Numbered from the stretch's first letter, positions 9,103 through 18,144 are shown. The stretch: DNA of 64,000 nt from Yanshouia hominis (GCA_014385025.1 JACRTB010000016.1:1-64000), one strand, 5' to 3'. Translations and numbers: made by a program. The notes: generated by a model not told the origin, from the letters alone.

Positions 9103-9293
9103 TGTGCTTGCTATCGAAACCCTACCTTCTATTTCTCCCTCTACTAATACTACAATTTGAAGCGGAGATTTTGGCTGTTTCCATTTCAAATTATGCAAGA
9201 ACCGCCTCTGTTCAATGTTGAATAGTTCTATGTTCACGCACACACGCAGGCAATCACTCCCCGTAAAGACAGCAAAAGCAAAGTAATTGTCTA

Positions 9294-9373
9294 TTTGGAG
9301 CGAAAATGCCTTTTTGGAGAAGAAACATACCGACATATCTGCTATACTGAAATGCGGTTAGTTGGTGCTAACA
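9294..9373 (+). promoter_or_regulatory. Cassette 1 promoter with two candidate operators
   Basis: From upstream: two TTTGGAG copies 19 bp apart (9294, 9313), the second inside the box AAATGCC-N-TTTTGGAGA-N-GAAA (9304-9325); a -10 TATACT (9343-9348) with no good -35; and the palindrome GGTTAG-N6-CTAACA (9356-9373). The poor -35 fits activator dependence. The palindrome lies at about +1 to +18, a repressor position. The same arrangement recurs before 13328. Confidence 0.6.
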
Positions 9374-9398
9374 CAAAAGCAAACAGGAGGACCAAATA

Positions 9399-9977
9399 AT
9401 GAATAAACTACAAGGAAAAGACCTTATCAATGTTGGAATCTTCACTGCGATCTATTTTGTGGTGATGATGGCGATTGCCATGCTGGGATTTATCCCTATT
9501 TTTCTTCCGCTTCTGATCGTGCTGGTTCCGCTGATTGGCGGAATCGTAATGATGCTGTATTATTCTAAAGTCCAGAAGTTTGGAATGGTATCGCTGACAG
9601 GACTGATCTGCGGTATTTTAATGTTGCTGACCGGCATGGGGTATTGGAGCATTATTACCGGTGCCGTGTTCGGTGTCCTGGCTGATCTTGTTTTGAAATC
9701 CGGCGATTATAAGAGTGCAAAAAAAGGAATCATATCGCATGGTGTTTTTTCTATGTGGATCATCGGAAACTACATCCCCATTGTTGCAACACGGGACAGC
9801 TACTATCAGCAGCTAATCAGCGGTTATGGACAAGAGTATGCAGATTCCATTATGAGCTATATCTCGGCATATACGCTCCCCCTTCTTTTGATTGCCGGGT
9901 TCGTTTGCGGCGTGATCGGCGGTGTGATCGGCCAGAAAATTTTCAAAAAGCACTTTAAGCGTGCGGGTATTGCATAA
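9399..9977 (+). CDS. ECF transporter S component, MptD/Trep_Strep family (cassette 1)
   Basis: 192 residues, nearly all hydrophobic, with about six membrane segments (VGIFTAIYFVVMMAIAMLGF, FLPLLIVLVPLIGGIVMML, GLICGILMLLTGMGYW, and so on) and basic loops such as KKHFKRAGIA at the end. The start MNKLQGKDLINVGIFTA is typical of the MptD/Trep_Strep group of ECF substrate-binding proteins, whose ligand is not established. AGGAGG at 9385-9390 sets the start. Its stop overlaps the start of the T component, as expected for subunits of one complex in the cytoplasmic membrane. Confidence 0.85.
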   Translation: MNKLQGKDLINVGIFTAIYFVVMMAIAMLGFIPIFLPLLIVLVPLIGGIVMMLYYSKVQKFGMVSLTGLICGILMLLTGMGYWSIITGAVFGVLADLVLKSGDYKSAKKGIISHGVFSMWIIGNYIPIVATRDSYYQQLISGYGQEYADSIMSYISAYTLPLLLIAGFVCGVIGGVIGQKIFKKHFKRAGIA

Positions 9978-10714
9978 TGCGCCGTGAATTGTTAGCAAGC
10001 AAAAAAAAGGAAACCGGCCTGTCGTTAGACCCTCGGACAAAGTTGGCATTGCTTATCACGATTGCCCTCTTTGTCTTGAGCGGCGGAGGTGGGGCTGCTT
10101 CTAAACAGTTTGCTCCTATTTTGGCTGCTGTTCCATTGATCCTGCTGCTCACGGAAAAATCGTGGAAGGGATCGGTTATCTATTTTGTTTTATATGGCGG
10201 CAGCTATATATTGCAACTATGGGCGCTCCCCCACCTGTCCGGCCTTCCTAACTTTCTTGTTGTTGCAATCTGCGGTTTCTTTATGCGGTTTGTGCCGGGG
10301 ATTATGATGGGATACATCACGGTCAGGACAACGACGGTCAGCGAGTTTGTTGCCTCTATGAAGAAGCTGCATTTACCGGAGCAGATCATCATTCCTATGT
10401 CCGTGATATTCCGATTTTTCCCTACGGTTGTAGAAGAATATAATGCCATAGGGGACGCTATGAAAATGAGAGGAATCCGTTTTGGCGGGGGCAAAGCCAG
10501 TGCAATGCTGGAATACAGGCTTGTCCCTGTTATCATGTGTTCCGTCAAGATCGGGGAAGAATTAAATGCGGCAGCCCTGACAAGAGGATTGGGCGGTCCG
10601 GTCAAGAGGACAAACATCTGCGAAATCGGCTTTCATGTGCAGGATGTTTTTTTCCTGCTGCTATGTGTGGTGGCTTTTGCAATTCCTATTGTCACGATGA
10701 TTACAGGGAGGTAG
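9977..10714 (+). CDS. ECF transporter T component, CbiQ-like (cassette 1)
   Basis: 245 residues. It begins LSLDPRTKLALLITIALFVL, the usual T-component opening, and has about five membrane segments. The coupling helices carry the two short Arg/Gly motifs expected for EcfT (AMKMRGIRF and ALTRGLGGP), which contact the ATPases. The last segment (VFFLLLCVVAFAIPIVTMI) is a membrane helix. The ATG overlaps the stop of the S gene (TAATG). It should link the S component to the double ATPase encoded next. Confidence 0.88.
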   Translation: MRRELLASKKKETGLSLDPRTKLALLITIALFVLSGGGGAASKQFAPILAAVPLILLLTEKSWKGSVIYFVLYGGSYILQLWALPHLSGLPNFLVVAICGFFMRFVPGIMMGYITVRTTTVSEFVASMKKLHLPEQIIIPMSVIFRFFPTVVEEYNAIGDAMKMRGIRFGGGKASAMLEYRLVPVIMCSVKIGEELNAAALTRGLGGPVKRTNICEIGFHVQDVFFLLLCVVAFAIPIVTMITGR

Positions 10715-10718
10715 GCCT

Positions 10719-12254
10719 ATGATCGAATGTAAAAAAGTTTCTTTTTCCTACCCTCCAAATGAAACTGACATTGGAGACAGGAAAGGACACGGAACATTAA
10801 GAAATATTGACCTGTCTATTAACGACGGGGATTTTGTACTGCTCTGCGGAACATCGGGCTGCGGTAAAACCACACTGACACGGCTGTTTAACGGACTGAT
10901 TCCTCATTATTACGATGGAAAGCTGGAAGGCACTGTCATGCTTGATGGAGAAGATATGAGCGGGCTTTCCCTGTTTGATATATCAAAAAAAGTGGGTTCT
11001 GTTTTTCAGAATCCACGTTCTCAATTTTTTAATGTGGATACGACCAGCGAAATTGCCTTTGGATGTGAAAACCATGGATTGGAAGAAGCAGAAATCCGAA
11101 AGCGGGTAAAGCTGGTCTCAGAGCAGTTGAACCTTACAAATCTGCTGGACAGAAGTGTTTTCTCCCTTTCCGGTGGGGAAAAGCAAAAAATCGCCTGTGG
11201 ATCTGCCGCCGCTGTGGAACCGGATGTATTTGTTTTGGATGAGCCATCTTCCAACCTTGACGCCTATTCCATCGCTGATTTTCGGAAACTGTTAAAAATA
11301 TTGAAGTCACAGGGCAAAACAATTATTATTGCGGAGCACCGGCTCTACTATCTTTATGATCTGGCAGACAGGATCATATATTTAAGCGACGGGGAAATAC
11401 AAGGGGATTATACTTTGCCGGAATTTCAGTTGATTCCGGCGGCGGAAAAAGCTAAAATGGGATTACGGCCTCTTGGCCTGGGTGAGTTTGCAGACATTGA
11501 GCCTGCCAGTCTACATTCAGGGCAGGGGATATGGAAACTGAACCACTTCCATTTCGCATACAAGAAACAGCCGGAAACGCTTTCTCTGGAAAATATAGAG
11601 CTTCCTGCCGGAAATGTAACGGCGGTCATCGGGCACAATGGAGCCGGAAAAACGACACTATCCCGTTGCTTATGCGGATTGGAAAAAAGATGTAAAGGTA
11701 TCCTCGAAAAAGATGGTACTTCCTATTCAAGCAAACAGCGGCTGAAGCTATGCTATATGGTCATGCAGGATGTAAATCATCAGCTTTTTACGGAGAGCGT
11801 TTTAGAGGAAGTCCTGTTAAGTATGCCGGGGAAAGATTCCGATGAATCGCCTGAAAATGTGGCAAAGGCAGAGGCTATCTTGACAGAAATGGATTTGCTC
11901 CCGTACAAAGCCTGCCATCCGATGGGGCTTTCGGGAGGGCAAAAACAACGTGTGGCGATTGCTTCTGCGATTGCCTCTGAACGTCCGGTTATACTATTTG
12001 ACGAACCTACCAGCGGCCTTGATCTCTTTCACATGAGGCAGGTGGCCGATTCGGTCAAAGGACTTGCCGATTCAGGAAAAACCATTGTGATTGTGACCCA
12101 TGATCCTGAATTTATACTCAGGTGCTGCAATTATGTGATCCATCTGGAAAACGGCAGATTGGAAGAAAACTATTTCCTCCAGGATACGGAAGGACGAGAA
12201 CGGTTATTTAATTTCTTTATGATGGAAGGAGGCGGCGGAAATCAAACTGTTTGA
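10719..12254 (+). CDS. ECF energy-coupling ATPase, two ABC domains fused (cassette 1)
   Basis: 511 residues with two complete ABC domains. Domain 1: Walker A GTSGCGKTT, signature LSGGEKQK, Walker B VFVLDEPSSNLD, switch His in IAEHRLYYL. Domain 2 (from about residue 270): GHNGAGKTT, LSGGQKQR, ILFDEPTSGLD, VTHDPEF. It corresponds to EcfA1 and EcfA2 in one chain and should power the S/T pair by ATP hydrolysis at the inner face of the membrane. It starts 4 nt after the T gene. Both nucleotide sites look intact. Confidence 0.92.
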   Translation: MIECKKVSFSYPPNETDIGDRKGHGTLRNIDLSINDGDFVLLCGTSGCGKTTLTRLFNGLIPHYYDGKLEGTVMLDGEDMSGLSLFDISKKVGSVFQNPRSQFFNVDTTSEIAFGCENHGLEEAEIRKRVKLVSEQLNLTNLLDRSVFSLSGGEKQKIACGSAAAVEPDVFVLDEPSSNLDAYSIADFRKLLKILKSQGKTIIIAEHRLYYLYDLADRIIYLSDGEIQGDYTLPEFQLIPAAEKAKMGLRPLGLGEFADIEPASLHSGQGIWKLNHFHFAYKKQPETLSLENIELPAGNVTAVIGHNGAGKTTLSRCLCGLEKRCKGILEKDGTSYSSKQRLKLCYMVMQDVNHQLFTESVLEEVLLSMPGKDSDESPENVAKAEAILTEMDLLPYKACHPMGLSGGQKQRVAIASAIASERPVILFDEPTSGLDLFHMRQVADSVKGLADSGKTIVIVTHDPEFILRCCNYVIHLENGRLEENYFLQDTEGRERLFNFFMMEGGGGNQTV

Positions 12255-12348
12255 TGGTAAAATAAACTGCGGCTCAAATGTTAAAAATGTCATTGAAACT
12301 GAGGATTGCGTTGTCCTGCAGCTTTTTGACGAGAGCGGCGAGGGAACC

Positions 12349-13206
12349 ATGACAGCCCACAAAATTTTTGATGGCGCTTTTGTGATGTATAGCGATATGC
12401 ACCTGAAAGAATGTACCTCCTACTTTCAGAGTAGTACGGACAGTTCGCTTCTCTATATAGACCATTGCAGGGAGGGACGGATCGAAAGCGAGATTGGCAA
12501 TCATGCGTATAGCTATTTGCAAGAGCATGAGATGCGTGTGGATGACCGGCGTTCCCATTCGGGACGGTTCTGCTTTCCACTCTGCCACTATCATGGGGTG
12601 ACCCTGGGATTTGATTTGGACATTGCTGTGCCGGCGCTGAAAGACTTTTTTGGCGGATTTTCTGTTGATTTGTACGAGCTTCAAAAAAAATATTGCAATG
12701 ACAAGAAACCGTTTGTGATTCATAATGAGCCAGGAATTGAACATATTTTTTCAGAGCTTTACTTTGTCCCGCAGCAGATCAAAGGTGACTACTATAAAGT
12801 AAAAGCCCTGGAGCTGCTTTTATATCTGGACGCTTTGCAGTTTTCTGATTCCAAAGAAGATCGCCCTTATTTCTATAAAGGGCAGGTAGAAAAAATCAAA
12901 GCGATCCATGATCTTATTACGGCAAATTTGCAGGAGCATTACACGATGGATGAATTAGCTGAACGATTCCAGATTTCATTGACGGGGATGAAAACCTGCT
13001 TTAAGGAAATATACGGAGATTCCATGTATTCCTATATTCGCCGTTATCGGATGAACGTTGCTGCCACAATGCTCCGACAGGATTCCAAAAAAGGGATTGC
13101 GGAAATTGCAGGAGTTGTGGGATATGAAAGCCCCAGTAAATTTGCAACAGCTTTCCGGCAGGTGATAGGGCAGACGCCGATGGAATATCGAAAATCTTTT
13201 TTCTAA
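12349..13206 (+). CDS. AraC-family regulator (cassette 1)
   Basis: At least 285 residues. The C-terminal 100 residues hold the double HTH of AraC/XylS proteins (YTMDELAERFQISLTGMKTCFKEIYGD, then IAEIAGVVGYESPSKFATAFRQVIGQTPMEYRK). The N-terminal part would be the ligand or partner domain. ATG 12349 is the first standard start codon, but convincing coding sequence continues upstream in frame to about 12241, directly behind a GGAGG site (12228-12232), so the real start may be non-standard. AraC regulators with YbtA-like placement often activate metallophore uptake genes. It sits between the ECF genes and the ABC pair, with a terminator after it. Confidence 0.88.
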   Translation: MTAHKIFDGAFVMYSDMHLKECTSYFQSSTDSSLLYIDHCREGRIESEIGNHAYSYLQEHEMRVDDRRSHSGRFCFPLCHYHGVTLGFDLDIAVPALKDFFGGFSVDLYELQKKYCNDKKPFVIHNEPGIEHIFSELYFVPQQIKGDYYKVKALELLLYLDALQFSDSKEDRPYFYKGQVEKIKAIHDLITANLQEHYTMDELAERFQISLTGMKTCFKEIYGDSMYSYIRRYRMNVAATMLRQDSKKGIAEIAGVVGYESPSKFATAFRQVIGQTPMEYRKSFF

Positions 13207-13215
13207 ACGGTGCAT

Positions 13216-13284
13216 AAATGCCGTTTTGGAGAGGAAAGAAGAATTGAATACTGCTACAATGAGGATGGTTAGCAAAGACTACCC
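13216..13284 (+). promoter_or_regulatory. Second cassette 1 promoter, same layout as 9294-9373
   Basis: Box AAATGCC-N-TTTTGGAGA-N-GAAA (13216-13237), -10 TACAAT (13255-13260) and palindrome-like GGTTAG-N6-CTACCC (13267-13284). The distance from box to -10 equals that in the S-gene promoter. This suggests the ABC pair is transcribed separately but co-regulated with the ECF genes. Confidence 0.55.
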
Positions 13285-13294
13285 ATCCTTTTTT
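13263..13294 (+). terminator. Terminator after the AraC gene, overlapping the operator
   Basis: GGATGG (13263-13268) pairs with CCATCC (13283-13288), with inner TAG/CTA, followed by TTTTTTC. It can end the ECF-AraC transcript, or attenuate transcription from the promoter just upstream. Confidence 0.6.
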
Positions 13295-13327
13295 CTTTGC
13301 TGACTAAAAAGAAGGAAGGTGATTGTA

Positions 13328-15109
13328 ATGAAGCAGCAAAAAGATAATTGGGTGAAAATTCTGTTTTCCTTCGCCGCACCATGCAAGGGGAAAATGGCTC
13401 TTTCGGTATTCTGCGCCATTCTGAGCGTTGCAGGAGGGTTTATTCCTTTTTGGGCTGTATATGAAATCCTGCTGGCATTTATCAATCAGAATGTGACCCT
13501 GAATGGCATTCTGATTTGGTGTCTGGTTGGAGCAGTGGGCTACCTGCTGCGGGTTGCCTGCCATGGAATCTCTACGATCATGGCGCATATTTCAGCCTAT
13601 ACCATTTTGGAAGGAATCCGGCTTAAAATTGCGGACCGGCTGATGAAAGCGCCTCTCGGCGAAGTGATGGGGCGGCGAATCGGCTATCTGAAAAATATCA
13701 TCATGGATAAGGTGGAGGATTTAGAGCCGCCTTTGGCACACATGATCCCGGAATTGACTTCTAACCTCCTACTCCCTGTTGCAATTTTTACCTGGATGAT
13801 GGTCATTGACTGGCGCATGGGATTGGCGGTTCTGATTGCTCCGGTGCTGGCCATGATTCCTATGTTTTTCCTTATGAGGAATTATAACAGTCAGTACGCC
13901 GCTTATATGGAGGCAAATAACCATGTCAACAGTATTATTATTGAGTATGTGGAAGGCATCGAGGTTGTAAAGGCTTTTAATCAAAGCACAAGCTCCTATG
14001 AAAAATTTGTTAATGCTGTCCAGTCGTTCAAAGAGTTTACCCTGGCATGGTTTAAGAGCACATGGAAAACGATGAACCTGATGATGGCGATTATGCCCAC
14101 AACGCTACTGGGGGTTCTTCCTGTCGGCCTTCTGCTGGTACAGAATGGAAGTATTTCCCCCGCAGAGCTTGCAATGGGGATTATTCTTTCCCTCAGCATT
14201 GTTGGGCCGTTGATGAAAGCAACCACTTTCATTAACGAAGCAAAGTCTATGGAATATGCAGTAGAGGCGGCAAATGAACTTTTGAACCTGCCTGTGCTGC
14301 CGGATTCAGGGAAAATCGTATCCATACCCCGCAATGATATTGTGTTGGAGCATGTAACCTTTTCCTATGACGGCTCCGAGCAAAATGAAGTACTGCATGA
14401 TGTGAACTTGGAATTGCCAGAGGGAAGTTTTACGGCACTTGTAGGACCGTCTGGCGGCGGTAAATCAACGATTGCCCGTCTGATTGCAAGGTTTTGGGAC
14501 GTGACAGGCGGCAACATTACCATTGGGGGGAAGAATATCAAAGAGTTGTCTATACGCCAGCTTTCCGAACTGGTCAGTTTTGTGACGCAGGATAACTTCC
14601 TGTTTAATTGCTCCCTGAAAGAAAATATCCGTCTTGGAAATCCAAACGCCACAGATGAAGAAGTATATGCGGCGGCGAAAGCGGCCTGCTGTGATGAATT
14701 TATTGTGCGTTTGGACAAAGGATATGATACCCCTGCCGGTGATGCCGGAAAGAGGCTGTCCGGCGGCGAAAAACAGCGAATTGCGATTGCGAGGGCGATC
14801 CTCAAAAATGCTCCGATTGTTATTTTGGATGAAGCGACAGCATTTACTGACCCGCAGAACGAAGATAAAATTCAGAAATCTATCATGGCGTTATCAAAGG
14901 GTAAAACTCTTCTTGTGATCGCCCACCGCCTTTCCACCATTCAGAACGCAGATCAGATTGTCGTGTTGAAAAAAGGCCGGATTGTGGATTGCGGAAAGCA
15001 GGAAGAATTGTTGAAGCGGTGTCCGCTTTATGCGGATATGTGGAAAGCCCACATCGGGGCGAAGAATTGGTCTGTGAGTGAAAAGAAGGAGGTGGCCGCT
15101 CATGTTTAA
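13328..15109 (+). CDS. ABC half transporter, exporter fold (cassette 1, first of pair)
   Basis: 593 residues. Six membrane segments lie in the first 300 residues (MALSVFCAILSVAGGFIPFW, GLAVLIAPVLAMIPMFFL, and others), then an ABC domain: Walker A GPSGGGKSTIARL, signature LSGGEKQRIAIARAI, Walker B IVILDEATAFTD, switch His in IAHRLST. ATG 13328 has GAAGGAAGG upstream. Together with the next gene it should form a heterodimer. The fold is that of exporters, but similar pairs (YbtPQ, IrtAB) import iron-loaded siderophores, and the neighbours here fit that use. Its end overlaps the next gene by 8 bp. Confidence 0.87.
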   Translation: MKQQKDNWVKILFSFAAPCKGKMALSVFCAILSVAGGFIPFWAVYEILLAFINQNVTLNGILIWCLVGAVGYLLRVACHGISTIMAHISAYTILEGIRLKIADRLMKAPLGEVMGRRIGYLKNIIMDKVEDLEPPLAHMIPELTSNLLLPVAIFTWMMVIDWRMGLAVLIAPVLAMIPMFFLMRNYNSQYAAYMEANNHVNSIIIEYVEGIEVVKAFNQSTSSYEKFVNAVQSFKEFTLAWFKSTWKTMNLMMAIMPTTLLGVLPVGLLLVQNGSISPAELAMGIILSLSIVGPLMKATTFINEAKSMEYAVEAANELLNLPVLPDSGKIVSIPRNDIVLEHVTFSYDGSEQNEVLHDVNLELPEGSFTALVGPSGGGKSTIARLIARFWDVTGGNITIGGKNIKELSIRQLSELVSFVTQDNFLFNCSLKENIRLGNPNATDEEVYAAAKAACCDEFIVRLDKGYDTPAGDAGKRLSGGEKQRIAIARAILKNAPIVILDEATAFTDPQNEDKIQKSIMALSKGKTLLVIAHRLSTIQNADQIVVLKKGRIVDCGKQEELLKRCPLYADMWKAHIGAKNWSVSEKKEVAAHV

Positions 15110-16853
15110 GTCTATGAAACGGATCATTAAATGGGCGGGGAAATATAAGGGACACCTCTATCTTGGCTCTGTTTTTTCCTTTTTCAGCAGCCTGTCTACG
15201 GCGATCCCTACAATGGCTGCCGCTTATGCCCTTGATAAAGCAATCGCAGCTTATTGGGCAGGCAACACAATAGAATCCTCCCTGATCTGGCAGATGCTTT
15301 GGATTATTGTTGGCTCGATTGCGCTTAACTTTCTACTCTCTTATTTGCGGGCGGTGTTGCAGGAAAGCATTGGTTATGAAGTAGCCGCAGGGCAGCGAAT
15401 CCATTTAGGCGATGTGCTGAAAAGGGTTCCTCTGGGATATTTTTCCAAAAACAGCGTGGGCGATATTCTGACAGGTGTTACCACGGAGCTATCCACACTC
15501 GAATTGCAGGGAATGAAGATGGTTGACATCATCATCAACGGATATGCAAAGTTTATTGCAATTCTCCTGTGTTTCCTTTTCCTGAGTCCAGCCGCAGCAG
15601 TGATTTCTGTTGTCGGCGTTGCCTTTTCCTCATTGGCCTTACATGGTATCAGCAGGCATAGTGAAAAGACCGCTGCTATCACGCACCAGGCCATGGAGGA
15701 TATGTCTGGCTCTGCGATTGAATATATCCGCGGGCTGTCCATCGTTAAATCGTTCGGACAGGAAGGGGCTTCTATCGAAAGTTTCCGCAAGGCAAATACG
15801 GATTTGAAAAATATTCATATCAAAGTAGAAAAAGGCTATACGCCATTTAACTGCTTGCATCTGTTCTCCTTAAAACTGGCATCTATGGGGATTGTGTTTA
15901 TCTGTGCATGGCAGACACTTAACGGGCAAATGAGTCTTGCTTATTTCCTGATGTTTGTTCTGTTTTCTTTCGTAATCTTTGGAAGTGTGGAAAACATTAA
16001 CGACGCGGCTCACATGTTGGGTCTTATAGATTCCGCTATAAATAAGCTGGAAGCTCTGGAAAATGCAGAATATATCGACCAGAACGGAAAAGATATTACA
16101 CCGACCTCGTATGACATTACTTTTCAGGATGTATCCTTTGGTTACGATAAACGGACTGTATTGCATGATGTGAATTTCACGATTCCGCAGAATACCACAA
16201 CAGCGATTGTAGGTCCCTCCGGGAGCGGCAAGTCTACCCTGTGCAGCCTGATTGCACGCTTTTATGATGTTGACGCCGGAAAAATCACTTTAGGAGAAAC
16301 AGATATTCGAGAATTTACCTGTGACAGCTTACTAAAAAATATCAGTATGGTGTTCCAGAATGTATATCTGTTCCGGGATACAATCCGTAACAATATCAAA
16401 TTCGGCAGCCCGGACGCTTCGGAGGAACAGATGATTGCCGCTGCAAAAGAAGCGCGCTGCCATGACTTTATTATGGCCTTGCCAGATGGATATGATACCG
16501 TCATTGGGGAGGGCGGTTCTTCTCTTTCCGGCGGTGAAAAGCAGCGGATTTCGATTGCCCGAGCCATGCTGAAAGATGCGCCGATTGTTATTTTGGATGA
16601 GGCCACGGCCAGCATTGACCCAGAGAATGAGCATTTGATTCAAGAGGCGATTTCCGCACTGACACATGGTAAAACAATCATAACGATTGCCCATAGACTG
16701 GCGACGATTGAAAATGCGGATCAAATTCTTGTCATTGATGGTGGAACCGTCGTGCAGAAAGGAACCCATAAGGAATTGCTGGCTCAAAGGGGAACCTATC
16801 AGGAATTTATTAAGATTCGGGAACAGACTGAGGGCTGGAGGATTCAACAATAA
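15102..16853 (+). CDS. ABC half transporter, exporter fold (cassette 1, second of pair)
   Basis: 583 residues starting at ATG 15102 behind AAGGAGG (15087-15093). It has six membrane segments (YLGSVFSFFSSLSTAIPTMAA, MLWIIVGSIALNFLLSYL, FIAILLCFLFLSPAAAVISVV, and others) and a C-terminal ABC domain with GPSGSGKSTLCSL, SLSGGEKQRISIARAM, IVILDEATASID and IAHRLAT. It is the partner of the preceding protein; the 8-bp overlap favours equal synthesis. Substrate is not visible from sequence. A metallophore is inferred from the ECF, AraC and DtxR-type neighbours. Confidence 0.87.
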   Translation: MFKSMKRIIKWAGKYKGHLYLGSVFSFFSSLSTAIPTMAAAYALDKAIAAYWAGNTIESSLIWQMLWIIVGSIALNFLLSYLRAVLQESIGYEVAAGQRIHLGDVLKRVPLGYFSKNSVGDILTGVTTELSTLELQGMKMVDIIINGYAKFIAILLCFLFLSPAAAVISVVGVAFSSLALHGISRHSEKTAAITHQAMEDMSGSAIEYIRGLSIVKSFGQEGASIESFRKANTDLKNIHIKVEKGYTPFNCLHLFSLKLASMGIVFICAWQTLNGQMSLAYFLMFVLFSFVIFGSVENINDAAHMLGLIDSAINKLEALENAEYIDQNGKDITPTSYDITFQDVSFGYDKRTVLHDVNFTIPQNTTTAIVGPSGSGKSTLCSLIARFYDVDAGKITLGETDIREFTCDSLLKNISMVFQNVYLFRDTIRNNIKFGSPDASEEQMIAAAKEARCHDFIMALPDGYDTVIGEGGSSLSGGEKQRISIARAMLKDAPIVILDEATASIDPENEHLIQEAISALTHGKTIITIAHRLATIENADQILVIDGGTVVQKGTHKELLAQRGTYQEFIKIREQTEGWRIQQ

Positions 16854-16870
16854 GCATAAAGGAGGAACTG

Positions 16871-17239
16871 ATGAAGATTCATGCGTCTGGGGAGGATTAT
16901 CTGGAGGCTATCCTTGTTCTACAAAAGAAAATGGGCATGGTCCGCTCCATTGACCTTGCCCGGCACATGGGCTTTAGCAAACCGAGTATCAGCCATGCGG
17001 TAGGCGTTTTGAAAAATGGAGGTTTTCTGACCGTGGATGATGATGGGTTCCTTCATCTGACCGTCATAGGTCGGGAGATTGCCGAGAAAATCTATGAACG
17101 CCATTTGTTTTTTATGGAGCAGTTTATCGCTGCTGGCGTCGATCAGGAAACAGCGGAACAAGACGCCTGCCGGATTGAACACGCCATCAGTGATACATCT
17201 TTCCGAAAGCTGAAGGAGAAAGTACAAGGAACCGATTAG
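16871..17239 (+). CDS. DtxR/MntR-type metal-dependent regulator
   Basis: 122 residues. The N-terminal winged helix (SGEDYLEAILVLQKKMGMVRSIDLARHMGFSKPSISHAVGVLKNGGFL) is closely MntR/DtxR-like, and the dimer and metal region follows (GREIAEKIYERHLFFMEQFIAAGVDQETAEQDACRIEHAIS). Glu, His and Cys residues are at plausible metal-binding positions (EQDACRIEH). The SH3-like third domain of DtxR is absent, as in MntR. It is the last gene of cassette 1, 17 nt after the ABC pair, so a metal-loaded repressor of this uptake operon is the simplest reading. GGTTAG half-sites in the promoters resemble DtxR/IdeR half-sites. Confidence 0.87.
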   Translation: MKIHASGEDYLEAILVLQKKMGMVRSIDLARHMGFSKPSISHAVGVLKNGGFLTVDDDGFLHLTVIGREIAEKIYERHLFFMEQFIAAGVDQETAEQDACRIEHAISDTSFRKLKEKVQGTD

Positions 17240-17332
17240 CGCACATCGGCTCCGCTCTGCTCTGCATAATAAGTTATCTGCCCCGTCCGGGGAAAGAAAA
17301 AAACCGTTGACTGGGGCAGATAATTTCGTGCG

Positions 17333-17512
17333 CTATTTTAAGGTTTGAACTCTATCGGCGGTTTTGAAGGACAATTTCAGAGCCGCCGTTTCTTTGCGTT
17401 TACACAAACTAATGACGACTTGCAGGGACACGGTAGCCGCTTGGAGGTTAATTTGCCGTGTCTCTTTTGCTTTTTCAAAGCTCCCATGATCTACATCAAT
17501 TAAAAAAAGCAT
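17333..17512 (-). CDS. Possible small protein in repeat module, copy A
   Basis: A 59-codon frame starting MLFLIDVDHGSFEKAKETRQ behind an excellent GGAGGAGGGGC site on the minus strand, with TATACT a few bases further up. Copy B has the same start but five substitutions in about 45 shared codons and a different tail. Those changes all alter amino acids, which argues against selection on a protein. No motif was recognised. Confidence 0.3.
   Translation of the reverse strand: MLFLIDVDHGSFEKAKETRQINLQAATVSLQVVISLCKRKETAALKLSFKTADRVQTLK
17356..17395 (+). terminator. Terminator at the end of cassette 1
   Basis: CGGCGGTTTTGA (17356-17367) pairs, with two G-U pairs, with TCAGAGCCGCCG (17377-17388), followed by TTTCTTT. 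The equivalent in copy B has a GAAA tetraloop. Confidence 0.65.
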
Positions 17513-17593
17513 TGCCCCTCCTCCGGGCAAGTATAGCATTGCATCGGCATTATCGTTCCATGTGATTCAGCATAATAATGACTGTTCTTGGTG

Positions 17594-17628
17594 CGCCAGT
17601 TTCCCATTGCGGGAATCTGGCGTTTTTT
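17594..17628 (+). terminator. Terminator or attenuator upstream of sigma gene A
   Basis: CGCCAG-T-TTCCC, loop ATTGC, GGGAA-T-CTGGCG, then TTTTTT. It lies 100 bp before the sigma start, so the gene needs its own promoter downstream or read-through control. Confidence 0.75.
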
Positions 17629-17684
17629 GTTGCCTTTTTTTCGGAGATAATCCGGCTGTATACCGGTGTCGTTCCCCACCTCCA

Positions 17685-17717
17685 TTCGATTCACTCGTCA
17701 ATCACCCGTGAATCGAA
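17685..17717 (+). promoter_or_regulatory. 10-bp inverted repeat before sigma gene A
   Basis: TTCGATTCAC (17685-17694) and GTGAATCGAA (17708-17717) flank 13 nt and end just before the AATGGAGG ribosome site. It could be an operator or an RNA hairpin. It is also present in copy B. Confidence 0.5.
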
Positions 17718-17730
17718 ATGGAGGTACATA

Positions 17731-18144
17731 ATGAAGAAAATTAACCTTCGGGAACTTTATCCTGATGTTTATACAACAGACTTTTTTGTAGATGTGACAG
17801 AGGAAGTAATGGAGACTATTCGAGCAGCTGAACGTGCGGAGGCTGCGTATGAGCGAAAGATGTATCGTTATAAAGCACAGTATTCTCTGGATTGCGAGAA
17901 TGGCATTGAAAATGCGGTGCTGTTGAAGCCGCAGACACCGGAGATGCTTCTGGAGGAAAAACAGTTTCAGGAGCAGGTCTATGCCGCTGTGATGAAGCTG
18001 CCGGAGAAACAGGCAAAGCGAATTTATGCCCGATACTATCTGGGAATGACGGTAAATGAAATTGCCGAAGTAGAAGGTGTAGATCCAAGCCGTGTTCGAG
18101 ACAGTATCCGCCGTGGCTTAAAGCAGCTCGGAAAATATTTTTGA
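17731..18144 (+). CDS. Small sigma-70-like ICE protein, copy A
   Basis: 137 residues from ATG 17731 (ATGGAGG at 17718). The C-terminal half has a sigma region 4 helix-turn-helix: LPEKQAKRIYARYYLGMTVNEIAEVEGVDPSRVRDSIRRGLKQL. The N-terminal half is acidic and has no clear region 2, so it may be an activator or a short sigma rather than a full ECF factor. Such genes sit upstream of xis/int in many ICEs of this kind. It is nearly identical to copy B. An in-frame extension to 17578 lacks a ribosome site and runs through the terminator, so it was rejected. Confidence 0.82.
   Translation: MKKINLRELYPDVYTTDFFVDVTEEVMETIRAAERAEAAYERKMYRYKAQYSLDCENGIENAVLLKPQTPEMLLEEKQFQEQVYAAVMKLPEKQAKRIYARYYLGMTVNEIAEVEGVDPSRVRDSIRRGLKQLGKYF

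Noticed and set aside
9046-9336. 96-codon minus-strand frame upstream of the first ECF gene
   Set aside because: It spans the cassette promoter region and a minus-strand terminator hairpin, lacks a ribosome site, and has no recognisable domain.
13328-16853. Multidrug efflux pump as the role of the ABC pairs
   Set aside because: Not excluded, but linkage with ECF uptake genes and AraC and DtxR-type regulators in both cassettes fits import better.
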